This document shows, in pieces, positions 6,473 to 13,715 of a stretch of DNA of 28,790 bases (position 1 is its first letter; each line of letters begins with the position of its first letter). The translations under genes and the position numbers were made by a program. A model generated the notes under the pieces. The model saw only the letters and a list, made by a program, of their open reading frames with translations. It did not search any database and was not told the origin of the DNA. Location of the stretch: assembly GCA_023434855.1 (NCBI GenBank), contig JAEYSJ010000167.1, positions 1 to 28,790 on the forward strand, given 5' to 3'. Source of the stretch: Bacillota bacterium (GTDB taxonomy: Bacteria > Bacillota_C > Negativicutes > JAEYSJ01).

Positions 6473-7576
6473 TTATCCTTTATCATAAGAAGTTTTCAAC
6501 CGTTGTTCCCGCTGATGTCTTGCCAAAGCCAACTGAATAAGCCTGTCAATCAACTCACGATAGGGTATGCCGCTGATTTCCCATAGTTTGGGATACATGC
6601 TTATTTTCGTGAACCCGGGAATTGTATTAATTTCATTGACAACCAGCCGGTTGTCCTGGGTCAGAAAAAAGTCCACCCGGGCCATGCCTTCACAGCACAG
6701 CACCTGAAAAGTTCGCACAGCCGCCTTTTGCACTTCCTTTACCGTATCAGCGGCGATCTTGGCCGGAATCTCCAGAATCGCTCCGTTTTCATCCAGATAT
6801 TTAGCCTCATAGGAATAAAACTCCTGCTGGGCAATAATCTCACCTACTGCGGAAGCAATGGGCTGTTCATTTCCTAAAACTGCGCATTCAATTTCCCGGC
6901 CTGCCACGGATTCTTCAATCAGAACTTTGTTGTCAAACTCAAAGGCCAATTTAATGGCCTTAATAAACCCGGCTTCATTTTTTACCTTGCTGACGCCGAC
7001 GGATGAACCGGCATTGGCCGGTTTCACGAACAGAGGCAACCCCAATTCCGCCACCGCTTCCGCAAAACTTAGCTTCTCTTGCTCCCAGGAATTATATACA
7101 ATAAACTTGGCGATAGGAATGCCGGCATCACGCAAAATCCGTTTGGCGACATCTTTATCCATGCCTATTGCCGATCCCAGAACTCCGGCACCGACAAAAG
7201 GAATATTAGCCAGCTTCAACAGGCCCTGGACGGTGCCATCTTCGCCATAAGGGCCATGCAAAACGGGAAAAATCACGTCAATGGTGTCCATAGGGCTTCT
7301 ATCGTAAGTGCACACAAGCTGCTGGCCTTCGCTGCCAGGCACCAGCGCCACATTTTTGACCGTTTTGTTTAATGCAATTTTTTGGGGATCGTCGACATTA
7401 AGTAAAAATTGCGATTCATCATTCAAGTGCCAATTCCCTTTTTTATCAATACCGATTAAAGTAACGGCATATTTTTCTTTATCAATGGCGTCAACAATAT
7501 TTTTTGCTGATTGCAACGATACTTCGTGTTCGGTGGACTTACCGCCAAACAAAATTCCTACATTAATTTTCTTCAC
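6473..7576 (-). CDS. ddl: D-alanine--D-alanine ligase
   Basis: The 367-aa ATP-grasp enzyme joins two D-alanines for the peptidoglycan stem peptide in the cytoplasm. Visible family blocks are GILFGGKSTEHEVSLQSA at the N-terminus, VLHGPYGEDGTVQGLL, the substrate loop KPANAGSSVGVSKV, and the metal/ADP region ARVDFFLTQDNRLVVNEINTIPGFTKISMYPKL. Length is normal. Translation starts at a GTG (7576) eight bases after AAGGAG; the ATGs just upstream are in another frame. It is the first gene of a two-gene operon with the NUDIX hydrolase. The KISMYPKL region fits a D-Ala-D-Ala rather than a D-Ala-D-Lac enzyme, but I assign that only tentatively. Confidence 0.97.
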   Translation of the reverse strand: MKKINVGILFGGKSTEHEVSLQSAKNIVDAIDKEKYAVTLIGIDKKGNWHLNDESQFLLNVDDPQKIALNKTVKNVALVPGSEGQQLVCTYDRSPMDTIDVIFPVLHGPYGEDGTVQGLLKLANIPFVGAGVLGSAIGMDKDVAKRILRDAGIPIAKFIVYNSWEQEKLSFAEAVAELGLPLFVKPANAGSSVGVSKVKNEAGFIKAIKLAFEFDNKVLIEESVAGREIECAVLGNEQPIASAVGEIIAQQEFYSYEAKYLDENGAILEIPAKIAADTVKEVQKAAVRTFQVLCCEGMARVDFFLTQDNRLVVNEINTIPGFTKISMYPKLWEISGIPYRELIDRLIQLALARHQREQRLKTSYDKG

Positions 7577-7689
7577 AACATCATCTCCTTGAAACTATGG
7601 AACCCTTATATAACGCATATAAGATCAAGACTCCTATATATTGTATTTCTTGCTGTCATGAGTTATCCCTTTATTGCGGGATCTTATTT

Positions 7690-8040
7690 TTACTTTTGTT
7701 CCATAGCTTCCCGGGCAAAGCTTTTGGCCGCATCAAGCTCCTGCTGGGTAAGCATCGAATCCCGCAGCCTGTTGACTCTTCGGCCGATAATATTGCTGAG
7801 GAAACGAAAGGTAGGCGACTTTTCCTCCAGTTCGGTCTTCATAAAACGGATGCAGCCGTAACATTCGGCGTTACGCACCACATGCGCCCGGGCATCAATC
7901 CCGTGCCACCAGGCCATGATGCGCATACCCACCAGCAGCGGCTCACGGATCAGGCGAAACCACCAATAGCGTTCATAGCACCATTTGGCCAGACGGGCCG
8001 CACAATTCTTGCAAATAATGCGGGTTGGCTCCTGTGTCAT
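7690..8040 (-). CDS. Protein of unknown function with two CxxC pairs (116 aa)
   Basis: I do not recognise this family. Two CxxC pairs (CKNC at 10-13, CYGC at 60-63) could bind zinc or an iron-sulfur cluster together. Between them is a Trp/Arg-rich stretch (WCYERYWWFRLIREP, then MAWWHGID) and an HVVRNAECYGCIRF block. The C-terminal half is charged and probably helical (SNIIGRRVNRLRDSML). There is no signal peptide and no clear membrane span, although the Trp-rich part is hydrophobic. AAGGAAGG lies before the ATG. It stands alone on the minus strand, 113 bases upstream of ddl and about 300 bases downstream of the porin. Confidence 0.75.
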   Translation of the reverse strand: MTQEPTRIICKNCAARLAKWCYERYWWFRLIREPLLVGMRIMAWWHGIDARAHVVRNAECYGCIRFMKTELEEKSPTFRFLSNIIGRRVNRLRDSMLTQQELDAAKSFAREAMEQK

Positions 8041-8145
8041 AACTAATTCCTTCCTTCTTGATACTCAAGTATCTTATTATCCTTTATACAAGAATCTAGC
8101 AATAAACGCGAACTTCTCATATTAATAATACCTCTAAAAAATTCA

Positions 8146-8177
8146 GCAGCCAAGTCCTGGTAAAAAAACTTGGCTGC
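8146..8177. other. Perfect 10-bp hairpin in the 302-base gap after the porin
   Basis: GCAGCCAAGT (8146-8155) and ACTTGGCTGC (8168-8177) form a perfect stem. On the minus strand it is followed by TGAATTTTTTAG, so it may terminate or attenuate a minus-strand transcript. It sits between the porin terminator and the CxxC gene, upstream of the latter. Nothing else in 8041-8301 looks coding. Confidence 0.5.
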
Positions 8178-8301
8178 GAATTAGTAATTTTATTTACATT
8201 CATGAGATTATTCGCAAGACCGCAATTACTGCCGGGAGACCGTCAATACAAATCGTATTAGAGATACTGTCCCTTAATAACAAATTTTGTTTTATCTCCG
8301 G

Positions 8302-8340
8302 CAAAGAAAAAATCCCGGCAGAACCGGGATTTTTTCTTTG
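8302..8340. terminator. Strong terminator of the porin gene
   Basis: A perfect 17-bp inverted repeat (8302-8318 and 8324-8340) with ATCCCGG/CCGGGAT core and A/T flanks on both sides, ending three bases before the porin stop codon. It should work in both directions. Confidence 0.92.
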
Positions 8341-8342
8341 CC

Positions 8343-9626
8343 TTAGAAAGAGTAGGTCAACTGAGCAATAAAGTTATTGCCATTAGTGTTGCCGCTTGAG
8401 TCTTTCAAGTGGTTATACTGGAGAGCCAGGACGCCGTTCTTAAATACAGTGTAGTCAACGCCGTATTCCCAGCCTTTTACGTCGTTAAGATAGCTGACGG
8501 GCATTGCATCCGTTCCGTCAAGGGCGGAATTGCTGAAGAACCCAGGGTCAGCTTTTCTATAACCTACCCATATGCCATAGCTTTGAGGTTTAGCACCATC
8601 AGCACCTAAGTATTTGGCCTTTGCCATCCAGGCCTTAGAATCGGAGCCATTATTATAATATTTTGCAGAGTCGGAACTGTTTTTGCCATACTCAAAAGTA
8701 AGACCGACATTCTGAATACCATTGTAACCAAAGCCAACGGCCCAGGTTTTTAAAGCGGGATCGCCAAGAATATCATCTTTTGTCTTCGCATATACTGCTG
8801 TAAAATCAAAGTCTTTATTGACCGTCCAGTCAATATTAGCCGCATAAATATTTTTGTCGGCAAAAGGATTGTTATTTTGGCTACCAGTACTACCTGTATT
8901 GCCAATAACAGATTGGCCGGCTTTAAAAGCCATGCCGGTAAGCTTTACTTGATCGCCAACGGTTACAGAAATACCATCCTGAATAGTATCCAGCTTATTG
9001 CTGTCATAAACAAGACCTTTGCCCAAGACAACCGGCAGACGGCCAAGAGCGAAAGATTTACCACTTAAGTAAGCTTGTGTTAATTGGGAAGAAGCGGAAC
9101 CACCGCCAGTAGCGGATTCTGCGGTGTAACGACCGACAAAAGCCAGGTCATCAGTCAGTTGGGCGTTCATATCAAGATGCAGACGGGTTTTTTCCGCCGG
9201 GCTGTTGGCGCCATTATTAACAGGCTCTTTTGTCCATTCATAACGCTCACGAACATCACCGGTAAATTTAATGTTGCCAACTTTGTTTTCCAGAGCGCTT
9301 ACGCGAACACCAAGTTTGGTCAGTTCATCACTGAACTCTGCTTCCAATTTGGAAATTTCCGCTTTCTGCTCAGCATTGGCCTTGTCTTGGTTAGCCATAG
9401 CTTTTGCTACAATAGCAGCCATTTCATAACGGGTCATAGTTCTGTCACCGCGGAAGGTGCCGTCACCATAGCCTGTAATGATACCGGCTTTAGCCAGTTT
9501 TGCTACTGAATCGTATGCCCAGTGTTTTGCCGGAACATCTACGAAGGGGTTTGCAGCGGCAAAGGCAGTACCGGCAATACCCAGTACAAATACCAAAGCC
9601 AGAGTAATTACTAAACTTTTTCTCAT
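8343..9626 (-). CDS. SLH-domain outer-membrane porin (OmpM-like)
   Basis: The 427-aa precursor has a Sec signal peptide (MRKSLVITLALVFVLGIAGTAFA, shown as its first part MRKSLVITLALV; cleavage after AFA near residue 23), an SLH domain (about 25-70, NPFVDVPAKHWAYDSVAKLA), a short coiled coil (about 75-115, KANAEQKAEISKLEAEFSDE) and a beta-barrel of about 300 residues with many alternating strands, ending IAQLTYSF with terminal Phe. In Negativicutes such proteins attach the outer membrane to peptidoglycan through the SLH domain and form general pores. AAGGAGG precedes the ATG. The gene is monocistronic, with a roughly 200-base structured leader and a strong terminator, consistent with high expression. 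A truncated paralogous tail survives at 4108-4254. Confidence 0.95.
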   Translation of the reverse strand: MRKSLVITLALVFVLGIAGTAFAAANPFVDVPAKHWAYDSVAKLAKAGIITGYGDGTFRGDRTMTRYEMAAIVAKAMANQDKANAEQKAEISKLEAEFSDELTKLGVRVSALENKVGNIKFTGDVRERYEWTKEPVNNGANSPAEKTRLHLDMNAQLTDDLAFVGRYTAESATGGGSASSQLTQAYLSGKSFALGRLPVVLGKGLVYDSNKLDTIQDGISVTVGDQVKLTGMAFKAGQSVIGNTGSTGSQNNNPFADKNIYAANIDWTVNKDFDFTAVYAKTKDDILGDPALKTWAVGFGYNGIQNVGLTFEYGKNSSDSAKYYNNGSDSKAWMAKAKYLGADGAKPQSYGIWVGYRKADPGFFSNSALDGTDAMPVSYLNDVKGWEYGVDYTVFKNGVLALQYNHLKDSSGNTNGNNFIAQLTYSF

Positions 9627-9633
9627 GTTAATT

Positions 9634-9834
9634 CCTCCTTAGGTTTTTTAAAAATTTTGTTGATGAACTCAGCCTAAGCAGGGAACTACATTGAGTTGCC
9701 GTGTTTCCTCAATATTCCCTTGTCAGAGAGCTCATATCTATCACCAACTTCATGGACTGCTCTTGGGAAACCTAAGCTGCACCTCCTATCTGACCCATCA
9801 GTCCAATTAAGTGAAAGATCACCTTTATGTAAGT
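9634..9834 (-). promoter_or_regulatory. Structured 5' leader RNA of the porin gene
   Basis: No gene is needed to explain this leader. Plus-strand coordinates of its stems are: hairpin GGGAA/TTCCC (9681-9685, 9715-9719) with inner ATTGAG/CTCAAT (9690-9695, 9708-9713), and GTCAGA/TCTGAC (9722-9727, 9789-9794) closing a 62-base domain. A perfect 9-bp complement links 9768-9776 to 9638-9646, which overlaps the first G of the ribosome binding site; a second, 6-bp competitor lies at 9673-9678. Alternative pairing next to the Shine-Dalgarno suggests translational control. It matches no riboswitch class I know. Confidence 0.5.
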
Positions 9835-9840
9835 TATTGT

Positions 9841-9869
9841 AATGTATAATTATGACAAATTTGTGACAA
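9841..9869 (-). promoter_or_regulatory. Probable porin promoter with overlapping repeat
   Basis: On the minus strand TTGTCA (9869-9864), a 17-bp spacer and TACATT (9846-9841). The -35/spacer region contains the repeat TGACAAATTTGTGACAAA (9853-9870 on the plus strand), a palindrome plus direct repeat that could be an operator. Confidence 0.5.
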
Positions 9870-9930
9870 ACCCATGGCAATTTTGTTACAAATTAATATT
9901 TTTTTTAAAAATAGTTATTAAGTATATAGT

Positions 9931-9975
9931 AAATAAATTAGAGGCTCCCCCTCACCGGTAGCCTCTAATTTATTT
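9931..9975. terminator. Terminator downstream of the TrmO-like gene
   Basis: Perfect 16-bp stem, AAATAAATTAGAGGCT (9931-9946) with its complement (9960-9975), A/T-rich ends on both sides. It lies about 90 bases after the minus-strand stop codon at 10066. Confidence 0.85.
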
Positions 9976-10065
9976 ATTATATTTTATTATTTATTTTGCG
10001 CTAAATTCCTTAGCAAGAAGCTGAGCTACGTGCTGGATAATTAAAACAGGAATGATATTAATAAA

Positions 10066-10545
10066 CTACTTTACAAATCTCCCGTCATCTCTGGTGCTCG
10101 AAAGTTTATGTACTTTATTCTCAAACCACCCGTTCTTCGCCACTTCCCTGACATCAAATTCTGCGACATAAGGCTTAATATCCAGCAGAGGAGTTCCGTC
10201 TATAATGTCTACATCCCGGATACAAAGTTTGTTTCCTTCGACCTTGTCAAGACGAACTACGGAAAACCCAATTGAGTTTGGTCTCCCGGGAGAGCGTGTG
10301 GCAAAAATACCGTGCAGCTCATTGTCCAGAAAGGGTTTTACTAATAAAGAATACTCCTTCAGCAAATGGAAGTGATAAATCAGGATAAGATGAGAAAACC
10401 CAGCAATATCTTTTAATCCTTCCGCATATTCCGGGTATACTTCAATGCTGCCGGTAATATCCTGCGCCGCCGTTGGCTGAATGGGCGTTCCCGTAGGTTC
10501 TTTAAACGGCGAGTGAATAATGCCAATTGGCTTATAGTCGATCAT
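10066..10545 (-). CDS. trmO: TrmO/TsaA-like tRNA (adenine37-N6)-methyltransferase
   Basis: The 159-aa product is a compact member of the TsaA/YaeB (TrmO) family, SAM-dependent enzymes that methylate N6 of t6A37 in some tRNAs. Family blocks are the N-terminal IGIIHSPFKEPTGTPIQP, GFSHLILIYHFH, the hallmark FATRSPGRPNSIGFSVVRL and GTPLLDIKPYVAEFD. The C-terminal extension of E. coli TrmO is missing, as in many short homologues, so activity on tRNA is family-based inference. The frame opens at 10581, but the ATG at 10545 directly follows GGAGGTGGAGG and gives the canonical start MIDYKPIG. It is monocistronic. Confidence 0.9.
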   Translation of the reverse strand: MIDYKPIGIIHSPFKEPTGTPIQPTAAQDITGSIEVYPEYAEGLKDIAGFSHLILIYHFHLLKEYSLLVKPFLDNELHGIFATRSPGRPNSIGFSVVRLDKVEGNKLCIRDVDIIDGTPLLDIKPYVAEFDVREVAKNGWFENKVHKLSSTRDDGRFVK

Positions 10546-10604
10546 TTCCTCCACCTCCGAAAAAAATACAAGGTATATCATGTTACCTTAAAACAAATTC
10601 CCTA

Positions 10605-10673
10605 TAAGCCTGTAGTTAACCTTCTTCGATGTTCCCAAAAGATACAAAAAACCATGAAATCAATAACAGGCTT
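10605..10673. repeat. 8-bp inverted repeat across the MFS/TrmO gap
   Basis: AAGCCTGT (10605-10612) and ACAGGCTT (10666-10673) are perfect complements; the right arm overlaps the MFS stop codon. With a 53-base loop and no U-run it is a weak terminator candidate. Confidence 0.3.
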
Positions 10674-12075
10674 AGTGTTGCTTAGAGTTTACTTGCTTTT
10701 TCACTAAAGAAGCATATATGCCAAAAGCACATAAAATAGTCATAATAATGAAAGTTGTATGTATACTTACTAAAAAGTGCGGATATACGTTGGGTGTAAT
10801 TGCTTGATTTCCTATATATAATATAAAGCTCAAAGTTGCTATTGCCAGACTCAACATTTGACCAATAAACCTCATGGTAGCAAGAATTCCATATGCTACC
10901 CCATAAGATCGTTTTTCAACCGAGTTCATGACCAAATTCTGATTCGGCGATACAAAAAACGCGCAGCCCAGTCCCTGTAAAATAAGTATAAGGATAATAA
11001 TAAATAACGGAGTATGTTCACCTAGAAATACCAGCAAGAACAGCCCCGCTCCATTGAGGGCCATACCAAGAGAAGATACCCGTCCGGGTTCTATTCTGTC
11101 GGAAATCCGGCCGGCAAAGGGCGAAAATATTGCCTGTAATATTGGCTGAATAGTAAGTACAACACCTGCATATTGGGGACTTAAACCGGTAATAAACTGC
11201 AAATAAAGGCTCAAAAGATAGCCAACGACGACAGCTATACCGTAATTGATCAGAGCTGCGAAGGTTGAAAAAATAAATGACTTGTTCCCTTTGAAAAGAA
11301 AGATATCTACAATAGGGTTTGTTACAGTTGAAACCCACCTGCCAAAGCCAATTAACCCGGCGGCTCCGGTAAACAACAACAGCCAACCATAGGATGTATG
11401 AAGAAATGTGAATCCGCACAGTAAAGCAGCTAGTGAAAAACAATAGATTACCGCCCCGCCAATGTCCAGTCTCTCCCCTTTCGCTTCCGCCCATTCCGCT
11501 TTAAGATATTTCAACACAATGACCACATTTATTACACCTAACAGTGTACTAACCCAAAAGATGCTTCGCCAGCCGAAGTACTGTGTCAAAAATCCACCCA
11601 GCAATGGTCCGGCGGACATGCCGGCGTAGTAGGCAAATCCAACCAATCCCAGGGCCGGGCCTCTTTCACCGGCAGGATATACCGAGGCCAGTATTGCAAT
11701 TCCCGTGCTCGCAAGCATGCATGAGCCTAAACCTTGCAGAACCCTTAAGATAATCAGTTGCAATCCTGTTTCTGAAAATACACATAACATCGAAGTGACT
11801 GAAAGGGTAATAATGCCCCATAAATATATCCGTTTTCGGCCAAATATATCTGCAACCCGCCCAAAGGGAACAAGGAATATCGCCACGGCCAGCAAATAGG
11901 CAATTGACACCCAGCTTACCGCAGCAGCAGTCATACCGTATTCATTTCCTATTGAAGGAAGCGCGACTATTATTGATGAACCCATAAATGATGGCAGCAA
12001 CGCCGATATCAGGATTGTAAGCAACACCGGCTGCTTCGCTACATTGCTATTTTGCGGGCATTTTATTGTTTCCAA
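10672..12075 (-). CDS. MFS drug exporter, DHA2 (EmrB/QacA) family, 14 TM
   Basis: The 467-aa protein has about 14 hydrophobic segments, as in the DHA2 drug:proton antiporters of the cytoplasmic membrane. Motif A is present as GRVADIFGRKRIYLWG and motif C-like sequence as GLVGFAYYAGMSAGPLLGGFL; VALPSIGNEYGMTAAAVSWVSIAYLL is the usual first-helix region of the family. The frame extends to a GTG at 12135 without a ribosome binding site; the TTG at 12075 lies seven bases after AAAGGGAGG and is the likely start. It exports hydrophobic toxic compounds or metabolites; the substrate is unknown. No adjacent TetR or MarR regulator was found, and a structured element (12269-12342) lies upstream. Confidence 0.92.
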   Translation of the reverse strand: METIKCPQNSNVAKQPVLLTILISALLPSFMGSSIIVALPSIGNEYGMTAAAVSWVSIAYLLAVAIFLVPFGRVADIFGRKRIYLWGIITLSVTSMLCVFSETGLQLIILRVLQGLGSCMLASTGIAILASVYPAGERGPALGLVGFAYYAGMSAGPLLGGFLTQYFGWRSIFWVSTLLGVINVVIVLKYLKAEWAEAKGERLDIGGAVIYCFSLAALLCGFTFLHTSYGWLLLFTGAAGLIGFGRWVSTVTNPIVDIFLFKGNKSFIFSTFAALINYGIAVVVGYLLSLYLQFITGLSPQYAGVVLTIQPILQAIFSPFAGRISDRIEPGRVSSLGMALNGAGLFLLVFLGEHTPLFIIILILILQGLGCAFFVSPNQNLVMNSVEKRSYGVAYGILATMRFIGQMLSLAIATLSFILYIGNQAITPNVYPHFLVSIHTTFIIMTILCAFGIYASLVKKQVNSKQH

Positions 12076-12268
12076 ATTTACGCCTCCCTTTCTCAATAAC
12101 AACAAATAATACCGGGACAAGGAATATTCCAACACCCGTAGCTATGGTCATATTATAGCAACAGAGCTGCTGCATGTATAATATTTATAACGTCTTCATC
12201 TTTATAGGAAAAAAGTATATATCGCGGAAAAGAGTCTAGTCCTATGAACATTAGGAAAAATCAATAAT

Positions 12269-12342
12269 CCTCGCCGTCGCTCACGAGGGACAAATGAATA
12301 AAGACTGCCAGGCGTTTGCCTATGACCCAGCTACCATTTGTC
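12269..12342. other. Structured intergenic element upstream of the MFS gene
   Basis: Three nested or adjacent stems: CCTCG/CGAGG (12269-12273, 12284-12288), GACAAATG/CATTTGTC (12289-12296, 12335-12342), and AGGC-GTTT-GCCT inside it (12310-12321). It is GC-richer than its flanks and has no open frame. It may be a leader RNA of the MFS gene (minus strand) or a dispersed repeat. Confidence 0.45.
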
Positions 12343-12350
12343 AAGGACAA

Positions 12351-12390
12351 TAAAAACTGCTATTCCATAGAAAGGAATAGCAGTTTTTAT
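12351..12390. terminator. Terminator of the 136-aa gene
   Basis: AAAAACTGCTATTCC and GGAATAGCAGTTTTT form a perfect 15-bp stem around a 7-base loop, about 35 bases after the minus-strand stop at 12424. Works in both directions. Confidence 0.9.
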
Positions 12391-12423
12391 TAGCATGACT
12401 ACAAAAACGGACTTTCACCTGTC

Positions 12424-12834
12424 TTAGCGCAAGAATTTAATCGTTATATCTGGCAAATATCTGGTAATAGTGGCAAATAATTCATTTTCAAAGTTGCTTT
12501 CATCGGAGACAACTTTCTCCAGTGTTTGTCGCTCTATACTTGCATAAGGTTTAATCACGCCCATGAATGGATGATGAACTTCCGAATCAAGTTTGCCGAT
12601 TTCCACATCGTCTACCCTCAACCCGCCTAGATGAAGAACATATTCGCCAACAACCCGGCCATTTTCCGTAACTTGCAGGCCAAATTTATTTTTTCGGCCG
12701 GCTACTATTGGATTTATTACTGCAAAAAGATGTGAATGCTTTTTTTGGAGCGCATCAAGCACCCTATTCCGCATCGGCATTAATTTTTCTTTTACCAAAG
12801 CATCAACTTCTGTCAAGGTAACTGCCTGACTCAT
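12424..12834 (-). CDS. Conserved-looking protein of unknown function (136 aa)
   Basis: I do not recognise the family. The protein looks like a single soluble domain: an N-terminal amphipathic helix region (LTEVDALVKEKLMPMRNRVL), then an apparent beta-rich middle (LFAVINPIVAGRKNKFGLQV, GRVVGEYVLHLGGLRVDDVE) and a C-terminal helix (ESNFENELFATITRYLPDIT). There is no signal peptide, membrane span or Cys. The repeated YVLHLGG and VDDVEIGKLDSEVHHPF stretches recall small sterol-carrier-like or lipid-binding folds, but that is impression only. GGGAG lies nine bases before the ATG and a strong terminator follows, so it is a monocistronic gene. Confidence 0.75.
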   Translation of the reverse strand: MSQAVTLTEVDALVKEKLMPMRNRVLDALQKKHSHLFAVINPIVAGRKNKFGLQVTENGRVVGEYVLHLGGLRVDDVEIGKLDSEVHHPFMGVIKPYASIERQTLEKVVSDESNFENELFATITRYLPDITIKFLR

Positions 12835-13005
12835 AAAATCACTCCCTGCAATTGAATTTTTTTGAAATTGTTGCCTGATTCTATCAGTATAGTTCCCACA
12901 TTAAATTCTTTTACGTTTTATTTTCTCCCAATAGCAAGAAAAATATTATTATAATACGTTCCTCCAAAAACTCGCCTTTGGTAAAATTTATATTTCATTG
13001 CCAGC

Positions 13006-13088
13006 AATCGGCGGAAAGGGTGGACGGGACTCTAGCACTTGCGACAGATGGCAGCGAAATCCCGTCCACCCTTTCTGCCAGACCGATT
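13006..13088. repeat. Long GC-rich palindrome in the 366-base gap
   Basis: A 20-bp arm at 13010-13029 (GGCGGAAAGGGTGGACGGGA) is repeated inverted at 13060-13079 with one mismatch, around a 30-base loop; AATCGG (13006-13011) and CCGATT (13083-13088) extend it. No U-run follows on either strand, so it is not an ordinary terminator. It is much more GC-rich than its flanks. The rest of 12835-13200 shows no gene. Confidence 0.7.
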
Positions 13089-13200
13089 ATATTCACGTTC
13101 CCTTATAATTTCCCCCTTTATCTTACGTTCCTGAATAAATAGAACTCGGATCACTTCTACTGTACAATGCTTTGCGATTAAAAGAAGTCGAATAACAAGA

Positions 13201-13647
13201 TCATAGTCTTATAACAAATCCTGTTTTTTCTTCTCGATTAAATCCTATATTCTCGTAAAACTGCAAAATACTCTCATCTTTTCTACTAGTCATAAGCATT
13301 ACCTTATAACAGTTATTTTCTTTTGCTATTTCAACGGCCTTTCTTAAAACCGCTGTTCCGTAGCCTCTTTTTCGATGATCCCGGTGAGTCACAACATTTT
13401 CTATCAGGGCATAAGGCCTGGCTCCCCTTGTTAAATTCTTAATAATAATCAAATTACATGATGTTACAATTTTATTATTTTCCTCAATCACCAGGCAAAA
13501 ATTATTGGGGTTTTCTAGGATTTCACTCCATAGTTCAGTTAGTTTTTCATCACATTTAAGTACCGGATCATCTGCATTTAAATACTCATAAAGGGTTAAT
13601 AATTGCTCAAGCTCATTAAACTGAATCTTCCTGACTTTTTCAATCAT
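13201..13647 (-). CDS. GNAT-family N-acetyltransferase
   Basis: The 148-aa protein is a single GNAT domain. The acetyl-CoA pyrophosphate loop is RDHRKRGYGTAVLRKAVEIA (about residues 90-109; core R-K-R-G-Y-G-T), preceded by strand ALIENVVTH and followed by CYKVMLMTSRKDESILQFYENIGF, the usual motif B with the FYxxxGF ending. The acyl acceptor (amino acid, antibiotic, peptide or protein) cannot be deduced. GAGGGG precedes the ATG. It lies 68 bases downstream of the ABC-2 exporter operon without a visible terminator between, so it may be its last gene. Confidence 0.88.
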   Translation of the reverse strand: MIEKVRKIQFNELEQLLTLYEYLNADDPVLKCDEKLTELWSEILENPNNFCLVIEENNKIVTSCNLIIIKNLTRGARPYALIENVVTHRDHRKRGYGTAVLRKAVEIAKENNCYKVMLMTSRKDESILQFYENIGFNREEKTGFVIRL

Positions 13648-13715
13648 TCAATACCCCTCTTTTCAATATTTAAATAATTCCTTTGTTGTGACAAACCTGA
13701 GAAATATATCTTCTG

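Noticed and set aside
7597..8046. Plus-strand frame of 149 codons opposite the CxxC gene
   Set aside because: It starts in the ddl promoter region with no ribosome site, and the minus-strand gene has one.
9728..9800. Resemblance of the porin leader to a lysine riboswitch (AGATAGGAGGTGC)
   Set aside because: Only the first block is similar; the later conserved lysine-aptamer segments are absent and a porin is not a known target.
9686..9880. A 64-codon minus-strand frame in the porin leader
   Set aside because: No ribosome binding site, start inside the probable promoter, and the region is better explained as structured leader RNA.
12303..12330. AAGACTGCCAGG shared with the c-di-GMP riboswitch, suggesting a second riboswitch
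   Set aside because: The GAAA P2 hairpin and the ACGCAAA block are missing upstream, so the GEMM-I fold is not possible.
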